50,281 nucleotides of DNA from Candidatus Cloacimonadota bacterium (GTDB taxonomy: Bacteria; Cloacimonadota; Cloacimonadia; Cloacimonadales; WRIO01), in contig JAKPKU010000103.1 of the NCBI GenBank assembly GCA_029553545.1, forward strand, positions 1 through 50,281, written 5' to 3'. A model generated the notes under the pieces. That model saw only the letters and a program-made list of their open reading frames with translations, was not told where the DNA came from and made no database searches. This document shows positions 32,471 through 41,508 of the stretch, in pieces. Position numbers and translations under genes: made by a program. How positions within the stretch are numbered: position 1 is the stretch's first letter; every line of letters begins with the position of its first letter.

Positions 32471-35044
32471 TTAGTATATTCCTTGTCTTGTTATCATAAA
32501 TCCTCCTGCATCATCACGGGAAATGCCAAAGATTGCATTTAATATATCAAATATATTCAATCCAACTATATCTTTATGTAAAATCAAATCACCTTCAACA
32601 TATTCGATAGTTGAAACTAATTCCTTGACATTAAAGGATTTGATCTTGCCTTTTTTACTCTTTTCAACCATTATGCATTTAGCATGAGAATATGCTTCCA
32701 AGCACTCTTCAACTGTTTTATCTTTTACAAATATGTTTTTGACAATGATTATTTCATTATAATACTCAGAGATATTTGTCATCATGCCTCTCTTATAAAA
32801 AGAGCAGAGAAAATGACTCAAATCACTGACAGCAAGGGTATCAGAGAGCATACTAAACTCTCTCTTTTTGGTTCTAATATGTTCAGCATTGAGTAAACAG
32901 AAATGAAAGTTTAGCCCTTTTATCATAAACTTATTCAATCTTTCAAGCACCTCAGAGGGGTTGATAGGCTTAGTCAGAATCACATCGAAGAAATCATTTT
33001 CAGTCTCAATTCCAATTGCTAATGGTGGACAAAACGAAGTACGTGGATGTGGATTAAACCCTTGACTATACAGCACTGGTAGATCTGAAGCACTCAAAAG
33101 GCGATGTATCATACGCAAAAAATCAAGATGCGTGACAAACTGAAGATAATCTTTCTGTGAAAAATAGATTCTATAATGAAACTTCTCGCCATCTTTATCA
33201 ATAATCTTTTCTTTTAGCTTTGGAGTTTGCTGCATATGCCATTTAGCAAATTCTGGTTTAATTTCATCACAAGCTCCGCAGTCAGAGCACATTCCATGAC
33301 GGCAATCCTCTGTCAGTTTTGCATCCAGTGCTTTTTTATACTCTTCTTGTAAAAACTCTTTTTTAATTCCAATATCTATATGGTCCCAAGGTAAAGGCTC
33401 ATCTAAGTTAAACTCTTTTTGGTAAATAGTCCAATCAAAGCCAATTTCTTCAGCTGCTTTAGTCCAAATATCAAAATCGAAAAACTCATTCCAGCCATCG
33501 AGCTTCGCACCCAACTGATAAGCCCTCAACAATAGGGAAGAGGCTTCACGTCCCGCTTTACAGAAGATCCCCTCCATCATAGAGTTCTCAATTGTATGAT
33601 ATTTGACCTTTACATTTTTGTATTTTCCCAGACTATACTTAATCTTCAAAGACTTTCTGAGCAATTCCTCTTGGCTATCCATACCGCACCATTGAAAAGG
33701 TGTGAAAGGCTTTGGTACAAAGGGAGATAGGGTAATGTTAATTGACAGTTTTCTCTTTGTATGTACAACGAGTCTTTCTATCAAGTCGATAATATCTTCA
33801 ATATCCTGTTCAGTTTCTTGAGGTAAACCAAGCATAAAATAAAATTTCACAAGCCTAAAGCTATTAGCCAAAGCAAAATCAACTGCTTGGAAAATCTCTT
33901 CTTCATCAATATTCTTATTTACAATATTTCTTAATCTTTGGCTTCCAGCCTCAGGAGCGAGTGTCAAGCCTGTTTTTCTAATTTGATTTAATAGATTAAA
34001 AATACTTGAATCGACGGAGTCAATGCGCAAAGAGGGCAAAGCTAAAGAGACATCGACTGAGTTCAATTGATTAAAAAGTTCGATTAATAGTGGCTTTATG
34101 CAGGTATAATCACTGGAGGAGAGAGACAGTAAACCTGCTTCATCCCAACCATTCTTATCAATGCCTTCAAGTATCTCTTTGATTATTAATTCTGGATCAC
34201 GTTCACGAGTTGGTCGATAAAACATACCTGCTTGGCAAAAACGACACCCACGTGTACAACCACGCATAATTTCAGCAACATAACGATTATGTGCACCTTC
34301 ATTCCAAGGCACAAGTTGCGGGTTATGATTCATGTCGCTTTTTGCAAAAGCCTGGAACTTTCTAATTTTAATCTTTTCTGGTATATTTTTCTTAACAGGT
34401 TTGGCAAAATCTTCTTTCAACTCATACAGTGCTGGGACATACAAGCCTTGAATAGTGGCTAATTTCTTAAGCAGATCTTCTTTAGGCAAACCTCTATATT
34501 GTTTAACTGTATTTTTTATTTCAAGAATTGCCTCTTCACCTTCACCAATTAAGATAGCGTCAAAGAAATCTGCGAGAGGTTCGGGGTTAAGAGCGTTGAT
34601 ACCTCCACCAATTATAAGCGGGTATGATTCATCTCTGTCTTTACTTAATAAAGGTATTTTTGCCAAATCAAGCATATACAGAACATTAGTAAAGTTTTGT
34701 TCTGTTTGTAGGGTAAAAGCTACAACATCAAAGTCTTTCAAGGCAACTTTCGACTCAATCCCAAAGAGCTCTATTTGGTGGTTTTTCAGGAGTTCTGCAA
34801 AGTCTACCCATGGTGTATATGCTCTATCAGCCATTGCATCGGCTTCTCTGTTTAGTATTGAGTATAAAATTTTTATCCCTAAGTGTGAGATTCCGACTTC
34901 ATAAATATCAGGGAAAGCCAGGCAGAAGTTCACGAGCTCTTCATTTGGTGCCTTATGCGCTGCATTCAGCTCGTGATCGATGTATCTGGAGGGTTTTTCA
35001 GCATAGCTTAATAGGTGTTTAAAGTCAATTATATTGTATTTCAA
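32471..35044 (-). CDS. TIGR03960-type radical SAM protein fused to a DUF2344 domain
   Basis: An 857-residue protein. The N-terminal 180 residues form a B12-binding-like domain (LVNFCLAFPDIYEVGISHLG; YPLIIGGGINALNPEPLADF). The radical SAM cluster motif is EIMRGCTRGCRFCQAGMFYRP, with LAPEAGSQRLRNIVNKN and MLGLPQETEQDIEDI further along. From about residue 640 a DUF2344 (TIGR03936, radical SAM-linked) domain begins, with HYRIYFSQKDYLQFVTHLDF and LYSQGFNPHPRTSF. A cysteine set CRHGMCSDCGAC lies between. In Firmicutes the two parts are often adjacent and near cell-shape or RNase G genes. The modification carried out is unknown. Confidence 0.9.
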   Translation of the reverse strand: MKYNIIDFKHLLSYAEKPSRYIDHELNAAHKAPNEELVNFCLAFPDIYEVGISHLGIKILYSILNREADAMADRAYTPWVDFAELLKNHQIELFGIESKVALKDFDVVAFTLQTEQNFTNVLYMLDLAKIPLLSKDRDESYPLIIGGGINALNPEPLADFFDAILIGEGEEAILEIKNTVKQYRGLPKEDLLKKLATIQGLYVPALYELKEDFAKPVKKNIPEKIKIRKFQAFAKSDMNHNPQLVPWNEGAHNRYVAEIMRGCTRGCRFCQAGMFYRPTRERDPELIIKEILEGIDKNGWDEAGLLSLSSSDYTCIKPLLIELFNQLNSVDVSLALPSLRIDSVDSSIFNLLNQIRKTGLTLAPEAGSQRLRNIVNKNIDEEEIFQAVDFALANSFRLVKFYFMLGLPQETEQDIEDIIDLIERLVVHTKRKLSINITLSPFVPKPFTPFQWCGMDSQEELLRKSLKIKYSLGKYKNVKVKYHTIENSMMEGIFCKAGREASSLLLRAYQLGAKLDGWNEFFDFDIWTKAAEEIGFDWTIYQKEFNLDEPLPWDHIDIGIKKEFLQEEYKKALDAKLTEDCRHGMCSDCGACDEIKPEFAKWHMQQTPKLKEKIIDKDGEKFHYRIYFSQKDYLQFVTHLDFLRMIHRLLSASDLPVLYSQGFNPHPRTSFCPPLAIGIETENDFFDVILTKPINPSEVLERLNKFMIKGLNFHFCLLNAEHIRTKKREFSMLSDTLAVSDLSHFLCSFYKRGMMTNISEYYNEIIIVKNIFVKDKTVEECLEAYSHAKCIMVEKSKKGKIKSFNVKELVSTIEYVEGDLILHKDIVGLNIFDILNAIFGISRDDAGGFMITRQGIY

Positions 35045-35070
35045 TCAATCTCCATGATTATAGTTTTGCT

Positions 35071-35709
35071 TTATAGTTCTGGGTTTAGATCGCTATATTG
35101 GTTTTTAAAAATAATATCACTGACATAGTCTGTGGTGTCGTAAAAGACTTTCACATTGTCAATTACATTATTTTTATTTACAACTACTTGTTTTTTCTTA
35201 TCAAGTGCAAGCTGTTGTTTTGCCCAGATTGTATCTTTTTTAATAATTTGATTATCTACTTTTTTTTCTTCAATAGTATTTTTTTTAGTTATTAATTCAT
35301 TTCTAATAAAGTCAAAGTTTAATCTACCTTGTCTTTGAAAATGTATTATCAAACAGCTGATGCCGACAACAAATATCAATAATAAAACGGAATAAAATGC
35401 ATTTGATGAAATAAAGAATTTCTTTTCAGATACGTGTTCAATGACTTTTATTTTACTATGTTCAGCGATATGAAATTTTCTATCAGCCAGCTCTAAAATC
35501 TTTGAGATGCTCAATTCATCTGCTTCATAAAATTTGCCCAATGATATGATGAACATTTTTAAGTGTCCAGACTCAAACAATTCATGTAGATTATTATTCT
35601 CAATATCTTCGATTATATTGGGTCTAATTTTACTTTTATAAGCAACTTCTGTGATGCTAAGTTGTTTATACTCTCTTAATTGTTTAAAATAATTACCTAT
35701 ACTATCCAT
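35071..35709 (-). CDS. RodZ-like helix-turn-helix membrane protein (short)
   Basis: A 212-residue protein. Residues 1-75 form an HTH_25/RodZ-type domain (IGNYFKQLREYKQLSITEVA; then IRPNIIEDIENNNLHELFE). One transmembrane segment AFYSVLLLIFVVGISCLII lies near residue 125. The remaining ~80 residues are a charged, lysine-rich tail that does not resemble the periplasmic DUF4115 beta-domain of true RodZ. Because of this, a cell-shape role is only suggested. It directly abuts the end of dapF (no gap) and precedes the TIGR03960 fusion by 26 bases. Confidence 0.7.
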   Translation of the reverse strand: MDSIGNYFKQLREYKQLSITEVAYKSKIRPNIIEDIENNNLHELFESGHLKMFIISLGKFYEADELSISKILELADRKFHIAEHSKIKVIEHVSEKKFFISSNAFYSVLLLIFVVGISCLIIHFQRQGRLNFDFIRNELITKKNTIEEKKVDNQIIKKDTIWAKQQLALDKKKQVVVNKNNVIDNVKVFYDTTDYVSDIIFKNQYSDLNPEL

Positions 35710-36504
35710 TTATACCTCACGGAAATCAAATTTTCCTTCAAATACAATATCAACAGAACCAGCAATAATAGCGTGTCCATTTTTGTCAAGTGATACATTT
35801 ATGCTTCCCCCAGGCAAGTCTACAGTTATCTTATCTGCAAGATCTCTAAATTTATGGCTTGCAAAGACGCATGCTGATGCTCCAGTACCACAGGCAAGGG
35901 TGATACCACTACCACGCTCCCAGACTTTTACATTAATTTTACTTTTAGAAACGATTTCTACAAATTCTACATTTGTCTTATCTTCAAAAAAAGAGTGATT
36001 TTCAATCTTTGGTCCCCACTGTCTAAGTTCTTCATTTCCAATATGTTCAAAGATAACAAAGTGTGGATTACCTACTGATACATAATATCCTGCAAATAGT
36101 CTATTATCCACAGCAATAAAGGTCTCATGAGGCTCAAGAAGTTCAACTGGTCCCATATTTACAGTGATTAACTCATTTTCAACTAAACCAGTTTTTATGC
36201 CGCTCCCTGTCAAAACAGATATCTCATTTTTATTTAATCTCTCGCTATACAGTGCTACGACGCATCTCAGGGCAGTTCCACACATCTCTGCAAGTGTCCC
36301 ATCTGCATTATAAATATCCATTTTTATATCTGCCTCAGCTGTCTTTGAAAGGATAACAATTCCATCGCTACCAACGCCGAAATGACGCTCAGACATGGCG
36401 ATAGAGAGATCAGTAATGTTCTGTATCTCTTCTACAGATTCATGCTCAATAAACAGATAATCATTGCCTTGTCCGTGCATTTTCAAAAAAGGAATCTTAG
36501 CCAT
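35710..36504 (-). CDS. dapF: diaminopimelate epimerase
   Basis: A 264-residue racemase converting LL- to meso-diaminopimelate for lysine and peptidoglycan. Both catalytic cysteines are visible: Cys75 in LAEMCGTALRC and Cys205 in TLACGTGASAC. KMHGQGNDYLFIE at the N-terminus and YVSVGNPHFVIF are further signatures. Length is normal. The start overlaps the end of dapB by eight bases, so the two diaminopimelate genes are translationally coupled. No other genes of the lysine pathway are in the window. Confidence 0.97.
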   Translation of the reverse strand: MAKIPFLKMHGQGNDYLFIEHESVEEIQNITDLSIAMSERHFGVGSDGIVILSKTAEADIKMDIYNADGTLAEMCGTALRCVVALYSERLNKNEISVLTGSGIKTGLVENELITVNMGPVELLEPHETFIAVDNRLFAGYYVSVGNPHFVIFEHIGNEELRQWGPKIENHSFFEDKTNVEFVEIVSKSKINVKVWERGSGITLACGTGASACVFASHKFRDLADKITVDLPGGSINVSLDKNGHAIIAGSVDIVFEGKFDFREV

Positions 36505-37246
36505 TTAATATTTCTCCAAATATTGTTCTAAAGCTATAAAATCCACTCATATTGCTAATCCATTGTGCTGCAAATAGCGCTCCTGCAGCGAACCCTTCTC
36601 TATTACGCGCTGTATGTTTTATCTCAATAGTATCAGCAAATGAATCAAATCCAATCACATGAGTCCCTGGTATTGTACCACCTCTAATACTGGCAAAGTG
36701 CAGTTCATCGAACTCAGGCTGACGATTGAGCATATCGTATACCACACGTTTTTTTGTATTTGAATTGTTTATAATAATTGAACTCAGTTCTTTCGCTGTA
36801 CCGGAGGGACTATCAGCTTTCTTATTGTGATGAGCTTCATATCCATAAATGTCATAATCAGCAACATTATTTAAGAGTTTGATGCTATGCTCTATAATCT
36901 GATAGTATAAATTCATACCAACAGAGAAATTAGCACCATATACCAAGCCTATTCCACTCTCTTCAACGATTTTTTGTATCTCTTCAATGTTATCATACCA
37001 GCCAGAAGTGCCAATTACAGCATTTAGTTTTAAGCGTGCAAAGTCATGCATGTTTTTGATTGCAGTATCTGGATGAGAAAAATCAATACAAACATCAATA
37101 TTCTTGTCTGTGAGCTCATCGATTGTTCTCAAACAATTACTCTCATTCGGGTCGACTTTAGCTTGTACTTTAAAGCCTTTCATTGCTGCTTGGTATTCGA
37201 TCATTCGCCCCATTTTACCATAGCCGATCAATGCAATATTTATCAT
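36497..37246 (-). CDS. dapB: 4-hydroxy-tetrahydrodipicolinate reductase
   Basis: A 249-residue NAD(P)H-dependent enzyme of diaminopimelate synthesis. The nucleotide-binding loop is LIGYGKMGRMIEYQA at the N-terminus. The catalytic segment is YEAHHNKKADSPSGTAKEL with the His-His and Lys residues of the family. NFSVGMNLYYQIIEHS and IPGTHVIGFDSFADTIEIKHTA also match. The start overlaps the end of the ygiQ-type gene by four bases. The protein is a little shorter than the E. coli enzyme (273) but lacks nothing essential. Confidence 0.95.
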   Translation of the reverse strand: MINIALIGYGKMGRMIEYQAAMKGFKVQAKVDPNESNCLRTIDELTDKNIDVCIDFSHPDTAIKNMHDFARLKLNAVIGTSGWYDNIEEIQKIVEESGIGLVYGANFSVGMNLYYQIIEHSIKLLNNVADYDIYGYEAHHNKKADSPSGTAKELSSIIINNSNTKKRVVYDMLNRQPEFDELHFASIRGGTIPGTHVIGFDSFADTIEIKHTARNREGFAAGALFAAQWISNMSGFYSFRTIFGEILNG

Positions 37247-39000
37247 ACAGTCCCCTTTCTTTCTTTTTCCCCTAAAAAGAAATCAAGTAAATCCAATCTA
37301 TTCAATTCTTTTAATGCCTCATACACATATTTCTTGTTCTCTGGTATAAACCACTGTGCTAAAGCTTTTTGTAGTCTTATCTGACGTCCTTTTGGAACGA
37401 ATACTTTCTTACCTGTCGCAAAGTCCAGCTCAGTATAATACATTAGCGTGCTGATTGACATAGGAGTAGGGGTAAATTCTTGTATTTGTCGGACTTTTAT
37501 ATTATTGTTTTTAAGGTAGATAGCAAGCTCTAATCCTGTTTCGAGTGTTGAGCCTGGGTGCCCAACGATAATATAAGGTAGAATATACTGTTCTTTTCCA
37601 TTAGCATGAGATATATCTGTAAAGAGTTGGCAAAATTCATCATAAACGCTTTTCTTAGGCTTGAACATCAGCTGCAATACTCTATCATTCACATGTTCAG
37701 GTGCAAGCTTCAAGTGTCCTCCAGTATAATATTTAGCCAAATCTTTACTAAAGTTTATATCTCTCAATGCCAGGTCAAATCGTACCCCTGAAGAAATATA
37801 TACTCTTTTTACATTTGGTTGGTTCAATGCTTTTCTTAAAAGCTTTCTATAAGGTTCTTGTGAGGTCTCAAGATGGGGACAAATCTCAGGATAAATACAC
37901 GATCCCTTTTTGCAAGTCTCAGCAATTTTTAGTTTACAATAGAGTCTATACATATTCGCACTTGGTCCACCAATATCAGAGATAATTCCTTCAAAATAGG
38001 GCTGTTCACTAATTGTCGTTATTTCATTTATGATAGACTTTTCTGAGCGTGATTGAATTGCTTTGCCTTGATGCAAGCCTATAGCACAAAAATTACATCC
38101 ACCAAAGCAACCACGATGTGCTGTAATCGATTCTTTTATCTGCTCAAATGCTGGTATTTTTGCACCTTTATACATTGGGTGTGGAAGCCGTTTATAAGGC
38201 AAATCATACACTTTATCCAGCTGTTCTGTGGTCATTGCGTGAGCGGGTGGATAATGTATTAGAAAGCGATTTTGATGAGGCATGAAGAGTGTTTTGTTCA
38301 GATAATGTTCAAAAAAAGACTTCATCATTCCATAGTAGCCATTTTTATCTTTCACAGCTTGAAATGCTGGAAGTTCATGAGCATTTTCAGGCTTGTTTGC
38401 TGAGATGATTACTGTGCCACGAATATTCTCTAAACTTTGATTTTTCTCTATTCTTTGGGCAATTTCAGCTATTTGAATTTCCCCTGCACCATAGACTAAG
38501 ATATCTGCTTTACAATCGCAAAGAATAGAGTCTTTGACGGTATTTGACCAATAGTCAAAGTGTGGTATACGACGAAGAGACGCTTCAATTCCACCAATTA
38601 CCACAGGTATCTTTTTGAAGTATGTTTTAATTTTTTGCGTATAAATCATTACTGCTCGGTTAGGTCTCAAGCCCGCTTTTCCATCGGGAGAATATGCGTC
38701 GTCTGTGCGTATCTTATTCTGAGCAGTATAATGGTTGACCATAGAGTCCATATTGCCTGAAGTTATTCCAAAGAATAAACGTGGCGCACCGAGCGCAGTA
38801 AAGTCTTTTTCAGAGTTAATATCAGGTTGAGCAATAATACCTACTTTATATCCTAATGACTCCAAATGCCTGCCAATAATTGCAGCTGAGAAGCTCGGAT
38901 GGTCGATATATGCATCTCCACTAACGATTATAATATCAAGTTGTTCCCAGCCCCGTGCGTTCATTTCAGCTTTGCTGGTAGGTAAAAAGTGATTATTCAT
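37243..39000 (-). CDS. YgiQ-family radical SAM protein
   Basis: A 585-residue protein of the TIGR03904 (YgiQ) family. The N-terminal half, with IVSGDAYIDHPSFSAAIIGR and LGYKVGIIAQPD, is characteristic, and the radical SAM cluster lies in the middle as ITAHRGCFGGCNFCAIGLHQG. GGHLKLAPEHVNDRVLQLM and YIIVGHPGSTLETGLELA follow. Family function is unknown; members are widespread in anaerobes. The protein is shorter than E. coli YgiQ (about 740), lacking much of the C-terminal tail. It starts seven bases after csp and ends overlapping dapB. Confidence 0.92.
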   Translation of the reverse strand: MNNHFLPTSKAEMNARGWEQLDIIIVSGDAYIDHPSFSAAIIGRHLESLGYKVGIIAQPDINSEKDFTALGAPRLFFGITSGNMDSMVNHYTAQNKIRTDDAYSPDGKAGLRPNRAVMIYTQKIKTYFKKIPVVIGGIEASLRRIPHFDYWSNTVKDSILCDCKADILVYGAGEIQIAEIAQRIEKNQSLENIRGTVIISANKPENAHELPAFQAVKDKNGYYGMMKSFFEHYLNKTLFMPHQNRFLIHYPPAHAMTTEQLDKVYDLPYKRLPHPMYKGAKIPAFEQIKESITAHRGCFGGCNFCAIGLHQGKAIQSRSEKSIINEITTISEQPYFEGIISDIGGPSANMYRLYCKLKIAETCKKGSCIYPEICPHLETSQEPYRKLLRKALNQPNVKRVYISSGVRFDLALRDINFSKDLAKYYTGGHLKLAPEHVNDRVLQLMFKPKKSVYDEFCQLFTDISHANGKEQYILPYIIVGHPGSTLETGLELAIYLKNNNIKVRQIQEFTPTPMSISTLMYYTELDFATGKKVFVPKGRQIRLQKALAQWFIPENKKYVYEALKELNRLDLLDFFLGEKERKGTV

Positions 39001-39007
39001 TATGAGT

Positions 39008-39226
39008 TTAGATGTTCCTTGTTAGTCTAATTACATTGATTGCTTGAATCCCTTTATTAGTCTCAATCAAGTCAAATTGCACTTCTTCATCTTGTTCAAG
39101 TGTTTTTAGTTCATTTGGGTTTTTGGTAACGATAGATTTCCAGTGAACGAAATACTCTTTTTCATCTTCAGTAAGTATGAAGCCGTAGCCTTTATTAGAA
39201 TTAAACCATTTAACGATTCCTTTCAT
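39008..39226 (-). CDS. cold-shock domain protein
   Basis: A 72-residue single-domain RNA/ssDNA-binding protein. MKGIVKWFNSNKGYGFI is the classic start and RNP1-like motif; EYFVHWKSIV replaces the usual DVFVHF RNP2, a mild variation. The C-terminal part is longer than in CspA and ends AINVIRL. A GAGGAGGT ribosome-binding site stands just upstream, and the gene has its own TTGACA-type promoter (39282-39254) although it lies within the long minus-strand run, so it may be expressed on its own. Confidence 0.93.
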   Translation of the reverse strand: MKGIVKWFNSNKGYGFILTEDEKEYFVHWKSIVTKNPNELKTLEQDEEVQFDLIETNKGIQAINVIRLTRNI

Positions 39227-39253
39227 TGATACCTCCTCAATAATATTTCATAA

Positions 39254-39282
39254 ACCTTATCATGTTAAATAATTCTTGTCAA
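39254..39282 (-). promoter_or_regulatory. probable internal promoter before the cold-shock gene
   Basis: Minus-strand TTGACA (39282-39277), 17-base spacer, TAAGGT (39259-39254), about 28 bases before the cold-shock start codon. The -10 is poor, the -35 perfect. Confidence 0.45.
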
Positions 39283-39288
39283 TGTTTT

Positions 39289-39999
39289 TTATTGATATGC
39301 TAAAAGAAAAATTTTTGCTGCCTTATTTAATACTTCTAAAGCCTCATAGCTATGCCAAAAACTATGTCCAACAGACAGGCAGCCATGTTTTTGCCATAAT
39401 AAGATATCATGATTTTTTATCTTTTCTTCTGTAGCGTAGGCGAGCTCATCTGATCCTATTGGATATGTTGGTATAAGCCCGATACCTTTACTGGCAAAGA
39501 GCTTTACTTCGGGCATCATATCCCACAAGATTTCATTAATTTCTGCTTCAGATTTATCAAAGAGCTTATGAGATAGCGCAATTAACTCAGTTGGATGGGT
39601 ATGTAAAATGCATTTATTGAGGCTTTTTTGTTCGTGCAGCACATTATGTGTCCGTAGATGAGAAAGCCATTCAGAAGAGGGTTTTTGACCATTATTATAC
39701 CAAAAGATCTTCTGCCTATTGCAGCGAACTGCAAGAATCCCTGTATTATGAATAGGGTCTTTTGCTATTTTTCTAAAACGTGAATCGCTAACTGATATGA
39801 GGATAACGAGGTTTTCTTTGATGTGTAAAGTCTCCCACAGAGCATTGTCTATGTTAATCTCATCAAAGGCTTTGAAATTCTTTACAAGTGTATCAAACTC
39901 CGCATTTGTAAGTTGAATAGAGAAATTCCCTGCATTACGTTCTGCCCAGCCTTGTTTGTACAGCTCTAAAGTAATTTCAGAAATATCTTCAAATTTCAT
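39289..39999 (-). CDS. class II aldolase, rhamnulose-1-phosphate aldolase-like
   Basis: A 236-residue zinc-dependent aldolase of the class II aldolase/adducin family. GWAERNAGNFSIQLTN is the RhaD-like N-terminal signature, CILHTHPTELIAL supplies the zinc-binding His-x-His, and LLWQKHGCLSVGHSFWHSYE supplies the third His and the C-terminal part. IGSDELAYAT also follows RhaD. Such enzymes split rhamnulose 1-phosphate into dihydroxyacetone phosphate and lactaldehyde. No other rhamnose genes are near, so the physiological substrate is unproven. It overlaps the end of gpsA by 11 bases; gpsA uses dihydroxyacetone phosphate, the aldolase's product. Confidence 0.8.
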   Translation of the reverse strand: MKFEDISEITLELYKQGWAERNAGNFSIQLTNAEFDTLVKNFKAFDEINIDNALWETLHIKENLVILISVSDSRFRKIAKDPIHNTGILAVRCNRQKIFWYNNGQKPSSEWLSHLRTHNVLHEQKSLNKCILHTHPTELIALSHKLFDKSEAEINEILWDMMPEVKLFASKGIGLIPTYPIGSDELAYATEEKIKNHDILLWQKHGCLSVGHSFWHSYEALEVLNKAAKIFLLAYQ

Positions 40000-41002
40000 C
40001 TTTCAAACTCCTTGTCATCAAGTCATTTACTGCTTGCGATGGTGATTTATCTACAAACAAAACATTGTAAACTTCATCAGTTATGGGCATCACGACCTTT
40101 AATTCTTCTTTTAATTCCCAAATGGCTTTACTGGAATATACGCCTTCTGCAACCATTTTCATAGAACCCAGAATATCACTTATCTTACGTCCTTTACCCA
40201 ATTCAAAGCCTACGTATCTGTTCCTTGAATGTGTAGAAATAGCTGTTGTGATAAGGTCTCCAATTCCTGATAAACCAGCAAAAGTTTCAGCTTTAGCGCC
40301 CATTGCTACCCCGAGCCTTGTTATCTCGGCAATACCTCGTGTCAATAGAGCCCCTTTAGTATTGTCACCAAGAGCAAGACCATCAACAATACCAGCTGCA
40401 ATTGCAATAATATTCTTCACAGTTCCGCCGAGCTCCACTCCGATAATATCAGTGGATGAATATGCTCTAAAGTATGGTGTACTCATTGTGTCTCTCGCAA
40501 AGCGAATTGCCTGAATATCTTCGCCAGCAATTACGACAGTCGTAGGTACATTTTTACTTACTTCTTCGGCATGACTGGGTCCTGATAGAGTAGCAATAAT
40601 GCTATGATATTCTTCTGGTAGTTCATCTTGTAAAACTTCAGACATTCTCTTATGAGAGCCTTGTTCAAGCCCTTTTGCCAAATTAACTATTGCTTTTAAT
40701 CCATTACTTTTTACAATATGTGGTAAAAATGATTGTACAGTATTTCTGACAAATGAAACAGGAGTGGCAAATATGAGTAAATCAACTCTATCTATAGCAA
40801 AAACCTCATTTTTATCATTGCTAAACAATATAGAGTCATTGAGCTTAAAATCTGGTAACAAAGAGGAGTTGCAGTGCGTTTCTTGCAATTCTTTTACATA
40901 ATGTGGATTATATTCCCAAACCCTAACATTATGTTGGTTAGAGAGCATTTGAGCCATTGCAAGCCCCCAACTACCACCACCAATAATTATTATATTAGAC
41001 AT
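39989..41002 (-). CDS. gpsA: NAD(P)-dependent glycerol-3-phosphate dehydrogenase
   Basis: A 337-residue enzyme making sn-glycerol 3-phosphate from dihydroxyacetone phosphate for phospholipids. The nucleotide-binding motif is IIGGGSWGLAMAQML at the N-terminus. NLAKGLEQGSHKRMSE, TLSGPSHAEEVS, VELGGTVKNIIAIAAGI (catalytic Lys), LTRGIAEI and GLSGIGDLITTAIS are family segments. It is the first gene of the long minus-strand run and has a clear promoter 16 bases upstream. Confidence 0.97.
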   Translation of the reverse strand: MSNIIIIGGGSWGLAMAQMLSNQHNVRVWEYNPHYVKELQETHCNSSLLPDFKLNDSILFSNDKNEVFAIDRVDLLIFATPVSFVRNTVQSFLPHIVKSNGLKAIVNLAKGLEQGSHKRMSEVLQDELPEEYHSIIATLSGPSHAEEVSKNVPTTVVIAGEDIQAIRFARDTMSTPYFRAYSSTDIIGVELGGTVKNIIAIAAGIVDGLALGDNTKGALLTRGIAEITRLGVAMGAKAETFAGLSGIGDLITTAISTHSRNRYVGFELGKGRKISDILGSMKMVAEGVYSSKAIWELKEELKVVMPITDEVYNVLFVDKSPSQAVNDLMTRSLKDEI

Positions 41003-41017
41003 AAGACCTCCAATGCC

Positions 41018-41045
41018 ATGATAAATTCTTAGTGTTTAGTGTCAA
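41018..41045 (-). promoter_or_regulatory. promoter of gpsA and the long minus-strand run
   Basis: Minus-strand TTGACA (41045-41040), 16-base spacer, TATCAT (41023-41018), 16 bases before the gpsA start codon; GGAGG stands between. A palindrome CAAGAA-T-TTCTTG (41043-41055) overlaps the -35 box and could be an operator. Confidence 0.65.
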
Positions 41046-41122
41046 GAATTTCTTGAAATTTACACATTACAATTGACTTTTTTGTACTTTTCGTGTGAAT
41101 AAGTCTTTTCAGAGATCCTGAT

Positions 41123-41287
41123 TTATTATTAGGCTGTAGCAGAAAACCAAAATATCTTATAAAAGGATATAGAAGATTTATGATTTGAAAAACAACGCCC
41201 TCTATATGCTGGGATTACAAAATGGGGATTAGGAAAACTATTTTCACCTTAATCAGCAGATGCCAACAATGAGCATGTTTAGATATT
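41123..41287 (-). repeat. dispersed ~170-bp repeat R, copy 3 (inverted, most diverged)
   Basis: Read on the minus strand it shows the landmarks of R1 and R2 in the same order: ATATCTAAACATGC, GGCATCTGCTGATT, AAGGTGAAAATAGTTTTCC, ATATAGAGGGCGTTGTTTTT and CTACAGCCTAATAAT. Roughly two thirds of positions match. Confidence 0.75.
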
Positions 41288-41408
41288 ATTTATTTTAACA
41301 AAGTAGGAAACTTGGTCCTCTCTTTTCATGATGTGAAAATAACTTAAAAAAAACTTGTTAAAAGTGGGAAACTAATTATATTATAAATATTCTTATAAAT
41401 GTCTATTA

Positions 41409-41492
41409 GATACCTATTTGATGCCCTTTATACTCCCTTTCATTCTCCAAGATAGGAAATAGAATGTCAAGGGAATCTCAAGGTAAAGACAG
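41409..41492 (-). repeat. dispersed repeat B, copy 3 (inverted)
   Basis: CATTCTCCAAGATAG (41441-41455) is the exact reverse complement of 3375-3389 in copy 1. Flanking parts also align when inverted: CCTATTTGATGCC and TACTCCCTTT on one side, GAATG-TCAAGGG on the other. It ends about five bases before the ribosome-binding site of the unknown ORF. Confidence 0.65.
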
Positions 41493-41508
41493 ATGAAAAG
41501 GAGACAAA

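Larger units (their letters stand above)
41003..41508. other. 500-bp divergent intergenic region with repeats R3 and B3
   Basis: Holds the gpsA promoter and palindrome on the left, repeat R3 in minus orientation (41123-41287), repeat B3 in minus orientation (41409-41492) and a ribosome-binding AAGGAG (41498-41503) before the unknown ORF. No frame of useful length is visible. Confidence 0.6.

Noticed and set aside
34455-34904. 149-codon plus-strand frame
   Set aside because: Lies wholly antisense to the TIGR03960 radical SAM gene; composition (serine-rich, no recognised motif) is that of a shadow frame and there is no ribosome-binding site.
35071-35709. True RodZ
   Set aside because: Only the cytoplasmic HTH and the membrane segment match; the periplasmic beta-domain is absent, so the gene symbol was withheld.
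40083-40514. 143-codon plus-strand frame
   Set aside because: Antisense to gpsA, rich in Pro/Ile/Ser as expected for the complementary frame of a conserved gene.
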